64,000 bases of DNA from Melampsora larici-populina 98AG31. Its lineage: Eukaryota; Basidiomycota; Pucciniomycetes; Pucciniales; Melampsoraceae. The stretch is from NCBI RefSeq assembly GCF_000204055.1, contig NW_006768778.1, forward strand, positions 763,999-827,998, in the 5' to 3' direction. Shown here one piece after another: positions 35,152 through 47,220 of this stretch. Position numbers and translations under genes: made by a program. Every line of letters starts with the position of its first letter. The stretch's first letter is position 1. Below the pieces are notes generated by a model. That model searched no databases. It saw only the letters and a program-made list of their open reading frames with translations, and was not told the DNA's origin.

Positions 35152-37064
35152 TCAATAGCTTTCTTTGATTTCTTTCAACGATCAATTTGACCATGTATGA
35201 ATATCACTGTAAATCAGAGCGGGATAAGAAATCTGATAAATAGAAACACTCTGAGATAATACTCGAAGAAGGATGTTGATCATGACAAGGATCCTCATGT
35301 AGCGCTGTCAAGAGGAAGAGTGTAAGGTTCAGGATCTGAAGGTTAAAGTGGTAAACAGGGTCAACAAGAGCTCACCAGTAGTCCCAACAATGTAACAAGA
35401 TGGAGAATTTGCATATTTGGTTGGTAACTTGGTTGATATTGTGAGTGAGATTCGAATCCATTGGTATTGGCCATAATTTAAAGTAGTATGATGAGATTGA
35501 CCAGGGGAGCCTCAAGATGGGAGTCCATCTTCCTCTACCAGCGGAAAGACAGCCCTTTACAACGAGAACCTGAGGATTTCAGCCATTGTGAGGAATATAG
35601 CTTGACTACAAAATGGGAATTTTGTAGTGTGGATCAAAGCTTATGACAGTTTTGTAATGGGCACTGAATTCAACACACCTGCCTTCTATAGATCTTGAAA
35701 CTTTTTGCAAAAGAAATGGAGCATATCTGGTTTTACAGGGTCGTCATAAAGCTGGAATTGCTTCTTTCATTCATACAAACTGATCTTACAAAGAATGACT
35801 CTCCAAGGCTTTTACTGGAGTTCACACAATTATTGACAAGGGACTGAGAAAATTCCGAATGATCTTTATAATGTTTCTTAATTGTAGATTTCGTATCCTT
35901 GATCGCTCAAGATATATCGCTCCCTTTATCTAGAGTATATCTCACCGCCAGACAAATAACCCCCAAGAAGTCAATTCAGGGATTTCTGTGGGGCCGCGCA
36001 ATCCGTTGGATCAATACTCCGGGTGCCACATTCCTTGAACTTAAGCGATGCATCCGAGATGGGCTCTACGCCTGGGGTGCGTATCAAGCTGGCAGGAAAT
36101 GACCTAGAATTGAAAGACATCAAATCAATATAAGAACACTTCTTTTATCACGTGTGTCTTTCAAACATGAATCAAATCCGGTTAGATTTCCATGGCAGGG
36201 ATAATGTATAGTTTTGCATCGCTTTTTGGGCATACATACCTACCAAGAACCCGAGCAAGAGACTCTAGATACGAGGTAAACTATAACAAATTGCTATCTC
36301 GTTGGCAACAGGCGAGGCGGCGTCACACATCTCTCGATTCACACAGGCATGATTTCTGATGTTGCAAATTCCAGCCATTCGATGAGCGTGGACTATGTAT
36401 GTACAGTCGTTTTCAAAAAGCTTGTCCAAATTGGCCCGCAAAACTTGAGCAATTTAGCAGTGAATATGTGGCAAGCTTATTGAAAACGACTGTACTAGAC
36501 TTCAGAGTCGCTATCGGTGTTTGGGCAGCCTCCGAATGCTAGATACCGCCCAACCCTTCACTACTCCCCGGTTTGTGTAGTGTCCTGGCGACCGCCGGAG
36601 GGCAATGCCAAATATCACAAAGGTCATGCCTCGAACTATTGCAATGGTCGATCACTTCTCAAATTCCGGCCTCAGTATCCCAGGTGAATTAGATCATAGT
36701 GCTTTCGTATGAGTGTTCATTCAGCCTCGGTGATCTAGTGATGGGATGTCTTTCGAGCAACAAACCCCCTGAGGCTCGGTCGATTACAATATCAACGCTG
36801 CAAGACCCATTGGCTTGGGAGTTACCCACCGAGATGAGATCGTCGAACCAGGGATTCCGAGGCGTGATAGCATTTCAATCCTTAGGCTCTTCATAAAAGG
36901 TCTGCGTATGCGAGATTTTGCTTCCCTGTTGTCCTCGTCCGTGTCCCTTTCACTGCAAACCTTCTACCAAGATATCCAGAGTAATACTACCCCTTCGATC
37001 TCTTCTGTAATAACTAATTCATCACTTCAGGCGCTTTTAAGGACCACTTAGCATACAATCAGTT
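35152..37064. other. intergenic; contains a MITE and the duplicated promoter of the secreted-protein gene
   Basis: An open frame at 35899-36102 (ending GLYAWGAYQAGRK) reads like protein but has no partner exon and is not called. From about 36690 the sequence resembles 52490-52854, upstream of the second secreted-protein gene, so the promoter was duplicated with the gene. Confidence 0.5.
36404..36492 (+). mobile_element. 89-bp TA-flanked micro-MITE, copy 2
   Basis: The ends CAGTCGTTTTCAA...TTGAAAACGACTG are inverted repeats and the element is flanked by TA (36402-36403, 36493-36494). It aligns with the element at 10410-10497 in the opposite orientation. It lies about 570 bases upstream of a secreted-protein gene. 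Confidence 0.82.
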
Positions 37065-38919
37065 ATGTTTGTTTTAATGAAATCCTTGATGTCGATTTTG
37101 CTACTGCTTAGCATCGAGAAGCTTACTCCCACCCAAGCTAAGAGTCTGGATGGGAACTATCACCAGTGAGTCTCGAAAACATCGCTCAAAGGTATTCTAA
37201 TCAACACGATGCTCACAGAAGCTTGGTCAGACTCACTCGCCGGCGAATGAACCAGGAGCTCAATTTAAAGATGCCAGTAACTGAACCTTGTGACGGACGA
37301 ATCTGTGCCACAGTCGGTATGAATTTTTTCCTCCCAACTCGTTTTCTGATACTTTGTGAGCTTCATTAGACATCCAAGCTAAGAAAGATGTACCTTCACA
37401 GCTGGAAAAGTGATAGGCGCCCGACTAGCTGCAGCAGCCCCCTGCGCGCGGCAGGATATAGCCGATCAACTTATAACGGACGCCAAGGTTGGTGTTAATT
37501 CATGACTTGCCTGGAGTTATGTGACATGCTGATAGGTGTGGTATTGCCAACCACAGACGAATCCTTTGGTCAAAGACGATAAATTGCGTGTGCAGTTGAT
37601 TGCATGGGCAAAACTCATCTGTGAGGTTAGTTGATGATTTGTTTCAGTGATTTCAAGGTTAAATGTATGTGACTGAAGGTCTTATGTTTTTATTGGCCAC
37701 ATCTTACAATTTGAATGATTCGACGGCAATGATAAACTGCTACACGGCATCAGTCGGAGAAAAATACTCACCCCGATTATTCAAAGAATCCCCAAACACA
37801 AAGAAATTTCTTGTATTGTCTAAAGGCTCCGGTCAATCATGAATTGGATGATTGTATTCCTAAACAATTTGAGGGCAATGATCCGAATGTATTTTTTGAT
37901 CCCAAGGTAGGAAGTGTGGCTCTGGGTTCCAGACCCGAAACATTTCCGCGCCAGAAACAGCCTGGTGGATCAACAACACAAACACAGAATGCATCCACTG
38001 CAGTGACCGCACCTGCAAATGCGACTTCATCCACTGCAGTGACCGCACCTGCAAATGCGACTTCATCCACTACAGTGACTGCACCTGCTAATACGACTAC
38101 GTCCACTACAACGACTGAACCTGCTAATTCGACTACATCCACTACAGTGACTGAACCTATTAATACAACTACATCTACGCTACAACTATTGTCGGATTCG
38201 ACGCCTACCACCACGGATTCAAATAAAGATAATAATAGTCCCAAGACAGACAATTCCGATCAGGGGGGGAAGAAAGGAGCTGTAGACGCCTCAAAGGGAA
38301 AGGTTGTTGATGCTTCCACACTCCCTGAGAAGTGCAATAAGCCCGAGGTTCGATATGACGGTGGTCTCGGGGGCAGAAAGGCTACCGAAATGAGCTATGA
38401 GCCAGTAGACAAAACATTTTATGCCCATGGGACAGCATTGAGTAAGTCTGGACCAAAAAGCGAGTTTCTTTATTGCGTGTGCATAAATCGTCCGCTAACG
38501 CCCTGGTCACATTGTACTGGAAAAGATTTTCAAATTATAACCGATGGTAAGTTTCTCCTTTTTCTACTTATAATTTACTCAAGATCACAAATAATCATAA
38601 GATAAAACTAAGACTGCCCTTATTGATTAATGATTTTGAAAAATTCCTTCTCTAGCAATGTGTGACAAGATTCTTGCATGTCTCAAAGGGGCCAACAAGA
38701 AAGAAGACGAGGTGCAAAAAGTATTCAAAAGCTGTAAAGACGTGTCCAAAGCTATAGGACCGGTCAAGAAGGATGGAAAGGCTGCAGATGACTGGAATGC
38801 AGCGGTGAGTGTTTTTGTTCCATATTGTGTTAAGAATGCATGTGAAACAAACTTGATCATTCTGAACCTTTTTTTGCTTGTTTGATGCAATATTTCATTC
38901 TGATAACCAATAGTTGTAA
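37065..38919 (+). CDS. secreted cysteine-containing protein with Thr-rich repeats (paralog 1)
   Basis: Model: join(37065..37165, 37219..37316, 37402..37487, 37557..37625, 37754..38441, 38526..38546, 38656..38804, 38914..38919), 405 residues. Every junction is GT..AG and phase-consistent, and the last codon pair (TTG TAA) is a 6-base exon. Residues 1-25 look like a signal peptide (MKSLMSILLLLSIEKL.. core). The mature part has about ten cysteines (PCDGRICATV, LYCLKAPV, LDDCIPKQF, EKCNKPE, MCDKILACL, FKSCKD) and five 12-residue Thr/Ala-rich repeats. The paralog at 52855 has the same exon plan. A role at the host interface is possible for a rust secreted protein, but nothing here proves it. Confidence 0.8.
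37994..38173 (+). repeat. coding minisatellite, five 36-bp units
   Basis: Five tandem 36-base units begin near TCCACTGCAGTGACCGCACC. The first two are almost identical and the rest diverge (TAVTAPANATSS, TTVTAPANTTTS, TTTTEPANSTTS). The block is absent from the paralog at 52855, where a short unrelated linker takes its place. Each unit is a multiple of three, so copy number can vary in frame. Confidence 0.88.
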
Positions 38920-39354
38920 GTGATACTTTTTCTCAATCAAGTACGTTTGGCAAAGGCTGATATTAGATGATTACTCAGTGGAATCTCCACCAACTTGAAG
39001 TCGAAGGATGGCAAGTAGAAAAGTGAGAAATCGATAAAGGAAATTTTCCATTGCCTATACATCGGAATATAATGTTAACAGATACAGATCACCGATCAAA
39101 TCTTTCGACGGGAATAACTTTTGAAGATGTTAACTCATGGATACAAACTCATATCTCTTCTGTATCTCTAGTTCAGACATTTCATAACCAACCTACCTTC
39201 GCAAACGGACAGGTTCATCATTCCTGGATTAAACCAATTTTACATGTTTCAAATGAGACGATTCCTTAATGCTCTACTGTATTATATTAAAACCTGTTCT
39301 TGATGAACATATAAAATCTGCTCGAAGTCAAAATAATTGTAGATTATATGATAA
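38920..39354. other. spacer between secreted-protein gene and Helitron end
   Basis: 3' flank of paralog 1. No gene recognised. Confidence 0.5.
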
Positions 39355-39379
39355 CTAGAGCTTACGCGGGCAAGCCCGC
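39355..39379 (-). other. Helitron 3' terminal hairpin and CTAG end
   Basis: The palindrome GCGGGCAAGCCCGC at 39366-39379, a 7-base spacer and CTAG at 39355-39358 match the structure that terminates Helitron transposition. Confidence 0.82.
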
Positions 39380-39655
39380 TCCGAGATTCAAGCCTCCGTA
39401 CAGCCCATTCAGATACTTTGTCTAATAATGTATTATTGATTGCGCTTGCTTAATTTGATTTCAAGTCCGCGCAACGGTCATATGCAATTCCACATGGAGC
39501 TAAACTGTAGTCTTTGTCGTGTACAATACAGCTGAAGTTTAAAGAAACAAGATCCCTCCCGCCGATCATTCTTATAAATATTGACACAACCCATATTCAC
39601 AATCATACAAGACGCCAATTCACCAACCCCAATCTTGATTACTTCATCTGAAATG

Positions 39656-39969
39656 CTAATTTTCGAACTCATGAATCATGATTTCTGGCTCTCCATGCCA
39701 AGGAATGTATATTGTCACGTTCCTCCTTATCACCCAATCTTCAAGGTACAATTCTTTGATTCGATGTTTCGGATTGGGTTCTGCTGCAGATTCTGCAAAA
39801 ATATTTGTTAGCGTGGCGAAATTAGTATACAATAAACACATTTACCTTCAAGATAAGCCACGATCAATTGGGCTATCATCCACTCTTTAACTCCGAGCAT
39901 TTTTCCACTCAAATTTGTCCAACGTACTAAACCGTGTCCGTAAACAAATGCATGTTGGTACAGTTCCAT
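39656..39969 (-). CDS. small Helitron-borne protein, 86 residues, unknown
   Basis: Model: complement(join(39656..39792, 39846..39969)). The ATG at 39969 begins MELYQHAFVYGHGLVRWTNL. A short intron (GTAAAT..TTTGCAG) keeps the frame into ELYLEDWVIRRNVTIYIPWH and a TAG stop. The frame stays open a little upstream of the ATG, so a further 5' exon is possible. No domain is recognised. It lies inside the Helitron, near its 3' end, on the same strand as the transposase. Confidence 0.45.
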
Positions 39970-40875
39970 CCTCCGGGTGATTGATACGATAAGGGCAGGT
40001 GTAATTTTACGATAGTGTGTGTCGCAGAGATATATGTTTAATGGTAAGTTGATGATTGTAAGTGAATAATGATTCAATAGTCAATTCAGTTATAAATTTT
40101 TTCCCCCAATCTTCCGTTGAAGTATACTTCGCGAGTTTTATGAGTGAATGTCAAATTCCTTTTCCACGTTTCCACCAGAATAAGTCAAACAATAGATATC
40201 AATGACTAAGACGGAAATAGTACTTAAAGTTGTATACCCAGTTACCCAGTGGACTTTTACTTTCCATCTTCGTATCGATTATCGGCGGGTAGCCATTGAA
40301 GCCAAAGCCTAATCAAAATTATTCCTCTTCTCATCGTGATAAACACGTTGGTTAAACAATCATGCTATTTGAGAACTAATCTCGGTCAGTGTCTTCGATC
40401 CGTTGATTCTAGTTACTAATTCCATACCATTGTGTTCACTGTTCAGCAGTCTCATTTTGTCCAAGTAAGGCTAACCTATTACAGCAACACATCTAACTAT
40501 AGTTAGGTCCACAACCCCTACAGTGAATCAACCTCAACCAAGGAGACAGTTCCCAGGAAGGACTATAGGTGCATTCCGTAGGATGCCTAAATTAAGTCAT
40601 TCGATAGTGATCTTTTACCTTTTTTGTTCGAGTTACGCGGCGAACACATTTTCCCGAGTCTAACACATTTCATAATTCATTATTTCTTAGCCCCTGTCTG
40701 TCTCTTATATTCTAACCCTTTTATATGCAATACCTCATACGCGTTCTCGACATGACATCTCCATACTAAATCTCATCCATCTTTCCAAATTACCCCCAAC
40801 CTTTCACACTCCACACGGCCAAGTACCTTCGGTCATATATTACTTTCCAGGCTCCCCAGTCACAACCCTCCCAAC
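39970..40875. other. Helitron internal non-coding stretch
   Basis: Between two Helitron-borne genes pointing away from each other. It should hold their promoters. Nothing else was recognised. Confidence 0.4.
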
Positions 40876-41685
40876 ATGTACATCGACATTCCTGCTTTTG
40901 TTGATGGCCGCCAATTCACAATAAGCTGCAAATTCGAAATTCTTGCTGATGTGCGCTTTCCTCTTACTAATTTTCTACCATATGCTTATATTAATTCTCT
41001 TGCAGGGCCATTTGCGACCATTACCTCCTTCTTGGACCAAACAATTCCACTCTACCATCAGCATTGAAAACCAAGACGGCGAAAATGTACTTCACGTCAT
41101 CAAGGGTTATCCCGCAGACCTGGCGTTTGACGCTGTTTCTGTAGACGGAATCTACGTAATCAGTGGACGCTTAATATTCCTCAATAATTCATGCACACCT
41201 CGGCTGTTTTATGAGCCTGATTATCAGCTCATCTCGCGCGTTTCAGACGACTCATCCTCAGTTTTCACCAACCAGGTCTCCGTTCAAAGCGTGGGTCTAG
41301 TCAAATCAGTATCAACATCAAGTGCTCAGTTTCAAGGTGCAGTATGCCTCGTCGTAACACACGACAATTATGATTACGTTGTGAGTGCAAAAATGTTCAT
41401 GCAACCAACACAATACATGTACTGATGTTTTTCTCAGTCCGAACGCCTGGTATCATTCGATGTAAAATATGTATGCAGCGCATCAAGTTCTATCATCATC
41501 CCCGACCATTGGAACTTGATCGGGCATGAAATATTCATTATTGGTTTCATTATAGGAAAAAATGAAGTAGATTACATGTGGCAAGTAGAGGTATGTGCAA
41601 TCTTCTCACATAGTATATGGAAAAGGTCACTTACAGTGACTTCAAATGTTGTCTTTGGTAGATAAGCGCAATTGGACAATTGTAA
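40876..41685 (+). CDS. Helitron accessory OB-fold-like protein A, 208 residues
   Basis: Model: join(40876..40950, 41006..41380, 41438..41590, 41662..41685), all introns GT..AG and in phase. Residues about 40-150 hold VSVDGIYVISGRLIFLN, LFYEPDYQLISR and VSVQSVGLVKSV, and about 150-200 hold the 51-codon exon SERLVSFDVKYVC..GHEIFIIGFIIGKNEVDYMW. The gene at 47221-48376 on the other strand shares these blocks in the same order and has a 51-codon exon at the same place. The strand-rich pattern ending in a G-h-h-h-G-turn resembles OB-fold proteins such as RPA, which would suit a rolling-circle transposon, but this is inference. It ends earlier than its homolog, soon after the shared exon. Confidence 0.7.
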
Positions 41686-41971
41686 ATGGACATGGAGCAC
41701 ATAATGAAAGTAAATGTGCAGGATGAATATCAAATTTCTTTATATCTACGCTCATTTCTTTATCACAGAGTCATTGTATTATGTCAATTTAACACAACCT
41801 CCTTCCTTTGTTGAAATTTGTACTGTGAATGTCGCTGTCATTGCACTTCATCCAACACCCACTGCACCTGGATCTCCGTTGAATTAATAAGATCAATGTG
41901 CACATTTCAATCTTGCGTCCTCTATTCACACAATCTGAAGACTGCAAAATCAGACTACGTCGATGCGAAAT

Positions 41972-44900
41972 TCAAATCGAAATTACTAACCTTTGAGCCA
42001 ACAATGAGCGAAATACCACGTTAGTCGTTGCCTTTTCCCCAGTTCTCGACACCAAGGCAATGCGGACATTCTCAAATGACGTACACCTCGACAGTCCTAC
42101 GTACAATTGACTGTGGGCAAATACTGGTGCACTGAGGTATATACCAACTCTTTCAAGACTTTGACCTTGAGCTTTGTTGATTGTCAAAGTAAACGCGGAT
42201 GTTATCGGAAATTGAATTCTTGAAAACGGAATTGGATGGTCTAAATCACCAGAATGAACAAATTTCATTCGTGGAATGGCAACCTCTTCACCATAATTTG
42301 GTCCAGTCATTATCATGCATCGAAGAACATATTTGCCTTTTTCCATCACAATCAGCCTAGTCCCGTTGCAGAGCCCAACGCTCAGCTGCAAGTTTTGCAA
42401 CACCATGATGGGCTGTCCAATCTTAATATAAATCTTATGGTCCGGAAAACCTGGGAAATCGATGTCATTGAGACATTCCGTAGCCACAGGATCGCAATAA
42501 TCCTCGTTCATTTCATCTGATGAGATTGACACCAATTTGTTGTCACTTAATTGTTCCAATATTGCGCTATTCATCTTGTTTACTGTTGAGTTTAAGGGTG
42601 TGATTAACAATCGTCCTGAGTAATACTCAGCCATTTTTCTCCAACCAGTCGCAGAGTTAAATGTTTTAATATCTTCATACAACCAGCGTACTAAGTTAGG
42701 CGCTGACATGGCGAACTTAGGTAACAATTCGCACTCAACGTACTCGAGCGGTATTACCTGTGTATCTTTAGACTGAAGCTTCCCTTCCCCTAAATCTAGT
42801 AAATACTTTGCGAACCGTCGAGTTTGATCTCCTTGTTGTCCAGTCTGAACCCGCAACCGCAAGTTTTCTTTTAAGGTAAATTGTCGGAGACCGTTCCACA
42901 AGAAAGAGGTTTTAAAACATGCACTGCGCTGGGACCAAATTGATGCATGAGGTACAATAGGCAACGTTTGTCTAAAATCCCCGGCGAAAACTACGCTTAA
43001 GCCTCCGAATGGGGCATTAGACCGACACATATGCTGCAGACTACGATTTACTGCTTCAATAGCATGCTTATGCTGCATTGCAATTTCATCCCAGATTATC
43101 AACGGTGCTCGAAGGATCGATTTGCTTCTAGCGTCTCTTCCAGTGAGATCACATGTACTTTCATGATCAACCTTGAGTGGTATGTTGAAAGCTGAGTGTG
43201 CAGTCCTTCCGTTCAACAATAGAATTGCGGCAACCCCAGAGGAGGCGACTGCAAGCGGTAGTAAATTTTTTGAATAAAAATAATGTAGGATCGTATTGAG
43301 AGTGTAGGTTTTACCCGTACCACCGGGACCATCAAGAAAACATAGAATCTGTCGAGACTCTTCGTGCGCTTGTGTCACATAGTTCACCAGTTCCGCCTGT
43401 TCAGTGTTGAGTGAAGGCAATCTTTCCTCATATGCCGCTAAAGATGATAGGCCGCGCCCCAAATCAAAAGCATTGGGTTGAAAAGATGTGACAATCTCGT
43501 GATCTAAATACTCGAGTAAAGTTGTTCTAAATCCAATGGATTCCGCGTCTTTCCCCATGTCGTTCAGCACGTTATCCAGTAAAGCAAAGCCGTACACGTA
43601 TTTGATTTCATCCACTATCTCCGTTTGACATCCATACTGCTGCAATTGATTCTCAACGTCTTCGGGAAAAAAAGTTTTGAACTTATCCCATAAAGCATCT
43701 GGCGAAGCCACCACTCCATAAACCAATATTAAAGCAAATAGGTTTCTCATTTGTGAAGCCGATGACCAAAGTGACGCCTCCGACATCGCCGTTTCATGAT
43801 GGATATCGGATTCGAGCAATCCCAGTTTGTCGGCTGCCTTGCGGAATGTTTTATAGACTACGCCATCAACCGTTCTCAAGTCTTCAAAAGAGGTCGGCCC
43901 TCTCACATTACATAACAATAAGCGGAGAAAATATTTCTCCCCATCGGAAACATTCGCAAAATACATTCTACCGACTGGCCTAAGTTTTTGCTCTCTAGGA
44001 AGGAAGCCTCCATTTTTCCACAGAAAATATTTGACGACATCCACATAGAATAAATCCCGTGCTTTCATATTTCCTAATCCTTTTGAGTCTTCTGCGCATA
44101 AACGGAAGAATTCAGTTAAAGTCGATTTCGGCGGAGGTCCTAGATTAAGTCGTCGCTGCACCTCAGACTCGTCTGTGAAAAATACTAATTGCGAATCTTC
44201 CAAATGTAAGCTGAGCCTTACAACAAACGGATCTCTACTGTTCATAACAAATTGAAATAAACGATATGCACCTACAATATGTTCAATATCAACATCAGTC
44301 CGCAGGGTAAACTGGTAGAATCTTCATAACTCACATTCTGGTGCACTTATATATTGGTATTCTTGAAACTCAAGTATTTCATCATCCCATTCAGATGTTG
44401 ACCCATTCGGATTCTTTTTGAGGTTGAAATGTCAGTAAAGATAACCTTCTTCTTTTCTATATACCAAAGCTATTACATACCTTTATTTTTATTTGGATAC
44501 GCGTCCTATCATGCCCTTTTGTTAGATATTTGTAAAGGTACCTCACGGGCTTGGTTCCTAATGGAATTTCAACGTTTATATGACATTGGAATAGCATTAA
44601 AAGATATTTATTGTAGGAGACTACGTTGGCGTTGCTGAATTTGTTTGGGCCGTTCTTAAAAGTCCTTCCATCATCAGGCCGGCGGTAGTTGTAGAACCCA
44701 GAATCAGAAATTGTAGTTTCATCACAGAATTGTTTCGGAAATTTCGCCTTGCATGCACCGTCGACCCAGCATGGCTGTTTTTGACAAGGTCCATGAAGCA
44801 TGTGAGTTGTGACCAATTTGTAAAGCAGGGGTTCTTCAACTTCATCCGGTAATACAGCTGTCACCAAAGCGTCAACTTCGTCTGCGGTTTTTGGTTTGGT

Positions 44901-46544
44901 CTTGTCGTCAAGAATGCATAGAATATGGGCATGTGGTAGGCCCCGTTTCTGGAACTCGACAACCATGAGATGTGAGATTACAACCCCCAACCGGTCTTTC
45001 TTTAGTAGCTCTTCACACAGTTTTGTCAACTTCAGGTGAAAAACCCTTGCAACTATATCGGGCCTGTCCTGCGCTGTTTCCCCATATTTCAGTTCACTTT
45101 TTATCTCCTCCCATTCAGGATTAGTCGTCATGGTGATAAATAATGAGGGGGTCCCATATTCTCGTACTAAGGCCATTCCATCATGATATAACTCGCTCAT
45201 ATGCCGAGGACCAGGATGAAAAGAAGAAGGAAGGATAATAGACCTTCCCGTTGTCCCAGCGGGGTCGTTGAAACCTTCTTTTATTCCCTGGTAAGACTCA
45301 GCCTTAATCTTTTTCTGATTTTGCCTAACCCATCTGAGATTGTTCCTTTCGACGCAAAGGTAAAAGTCAACGATCAATTGTTGAGTTAACCGTTGTCCAT
45401 GAATGAAAGGTGAGAATTTGTTTTCTCTTTCAAAAAGCAACCACGCAGCCCATTGGAGGTCCGAGACGGTATAATTTTCTCTCTTACCTGCAAACAAAGT
45501 CTGTCAATATTATGATATTTGGAATCTAGTAATCATGAACTTACAATTAGGGTTTGTTCCTTTGGTTGGAGACTCGTACATACCATCCCATTGTTGAGAG
45601 CCGTATGGTAACATCAGAGGATATCGCAGCCCCATGTAGCCTGAATTGAGATCAGTGATGTGATCCATGAATCCGTCTTTGTGTCTAACTAATACATCTC
45701 GGGGCCTTTTATCGATTTCTCCGGTTCCTCGGACTAATGCAGCAACGTCCTCAGGCCTCGGCTTATTGTAAGTTTTCATCTCACGATTCCCTGGTGCGAG
45801 ACTCTTCAGGATAACTCGAGCCGTTTCATCCGAGTTGATTACGTCAGCTGCACCTTTAAGAAATACAGCATACAGGTTTTCTTTATTGATGATGTCTTGA
45901 AGTAGACGTAAGGTGTCTTTCCGGAGTTTCTTTTGCTTTTTAAACTTGGGATTATCTAATTTACTGGCCCTTAAAGCTAACTCCCCCTCTCCGCCATCGC
46001 CAGCAATGAAAATTTGTGCGAAAGAGGCCTCATTTCCGTCTGCGGGAATGAGCGATGGAATATTATGACTGAGTTGTTCATTGACGCGAAAACAATAAGT
46101 CCCTTTTTGTCCGTTCACCGAGTTGTCAATGTTTGCACCTAGGGAGGCAAACGAGACCATGTTATTGTATGTTGCTATATTCTTCTGAAATTCCGTGGCA
46201 ACTGAGGGCAGAGGTCAGCCTTGTTATAAAGACAGATAATGTATTTGCTTACTTTCATCAGATCCAGTGAATAATTTCATTAACGGTTCAGGAAGCAATG
46301 CCTCCTCAAAATAAGCCAGCGGTAATGTTACATCGCCTTGTTTACAACAATTCGAAAAGATTCGTGAGTTTGCCTTTTGTTCAACCTTTGTTCTTTCTTC
46401 GGGCCATCGTAGAGCACCACAGAAGCGGCATACAATGTTTGCAGGTCCTAGTTTATGCGGGATGTGCGGATGAAAACGTTTCAAAAGGTCTCTTTCATTG
46501 TTCAAAGCCACTGTGGCAGCAGCTGGACCAGGCGGGACAGACAT
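41972..46544 (-). CDS. Helitron Rep/helicase transposase, 1444 residues
   Basis: Model: complement(join(41972..44271, 44335..44413, 44481..45487, 45545..46201, 46253..46544)). All five exons join in frame with no stop. The ATG at 46544 gives MSVPPGPAAATVAL and is preferred over upstream frame because what precedes it is hydrophobic filler. Domains in order: a zinc-binding N-terminus (LGPANIVCRFCGALRW..CC), a Helitron-like N domain (YMGLRYPLMLPYGSQQW), and a Rep nuclease with FITMTTNPEW, HUH motif LPHAHIL (about residue 500) and two tyrosines spaced by four (about 633 and 637, RYLYKYLTKG). Next comes a Pif1-family helicase with Walker A GPGGTGKT (about 993-1000), IIWDEIAM (Walker B), GDFRQTLPI and the C-terminal TINKAQGQSL and YVGLSRC. 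It nicks, unwinds and rejoins the element DNA. All key residues are present, so it may be active. Confidence 0.93.
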
Positions 46545-47220
46545 CGTAGTTTCAAAGTAATGATTAAGAATGTAAATACAAAAATGAAGTATGGAGTCGA
46601 TCAAAACGAATGGAATTAACGTGATATTTTCCAAGAGCGTCAACGCACCAACAGAGCAATGAGATATAGGATTAACATAACATGTAGAAAAAAAAAGTCC
46701 TATTTCTTCCACGCATGCAACCTGGAGTGGTGAAACCTAACAATACACTTATACAACTTTACATTTACACAATTTTTACTTACCGGGGTTGAACGGCAAG
46801 TAAAATGATGGAAATGTAGGCTCCCTCATTTGATTGTAACGAGTGAAATTTACGGGTAATCGTTTCTTGGGCAAATGTGAAGCATGAGACCTACAAGTGA
46901 ATCTCATATTTCAAAGAATGAATTGGGGATATGGGTATCACAAAGTGCAGGTAACAATCAAAGTTTCGCGAACGGGATTAAAGGGACATCTCATATTGTT
47001 ATTTCACAAAAACTGCTCGCTTTGACGTTAAACTGTAGCTAGGTTAATCAGATTCAAGTGGGTTTGAAATAGAGGCCAATGAGTCTGGTGATAGAAATGA
47101 TAAATGCGAGAGCTACATGAGGCAACGCTTAAATTGGAAACAAACGATGATAAAAAGTTTGACCATGACAAGGAGACAACCCATGGCCAAAGACCAATCA
47201 TTGAGAACAAATTTATATGC
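46545..47220. other. Helitron internal spacer, upstream of the transposase gene
   Basis: Probable transposase promoter region. Only short frames, nothing recognised. Confidence 0.4.

Noticed and set aside
35440..35470. GATTCGAATCC word resembling a tRNA T-arm
   Set aside because: No matching D-arm or acceptor stem around it.
37837..38253. 138-codon minus-strand frame rich in Val and Asp
   Set aside because: It is the antisense shadow of the Thr-rich coding minisatellite.
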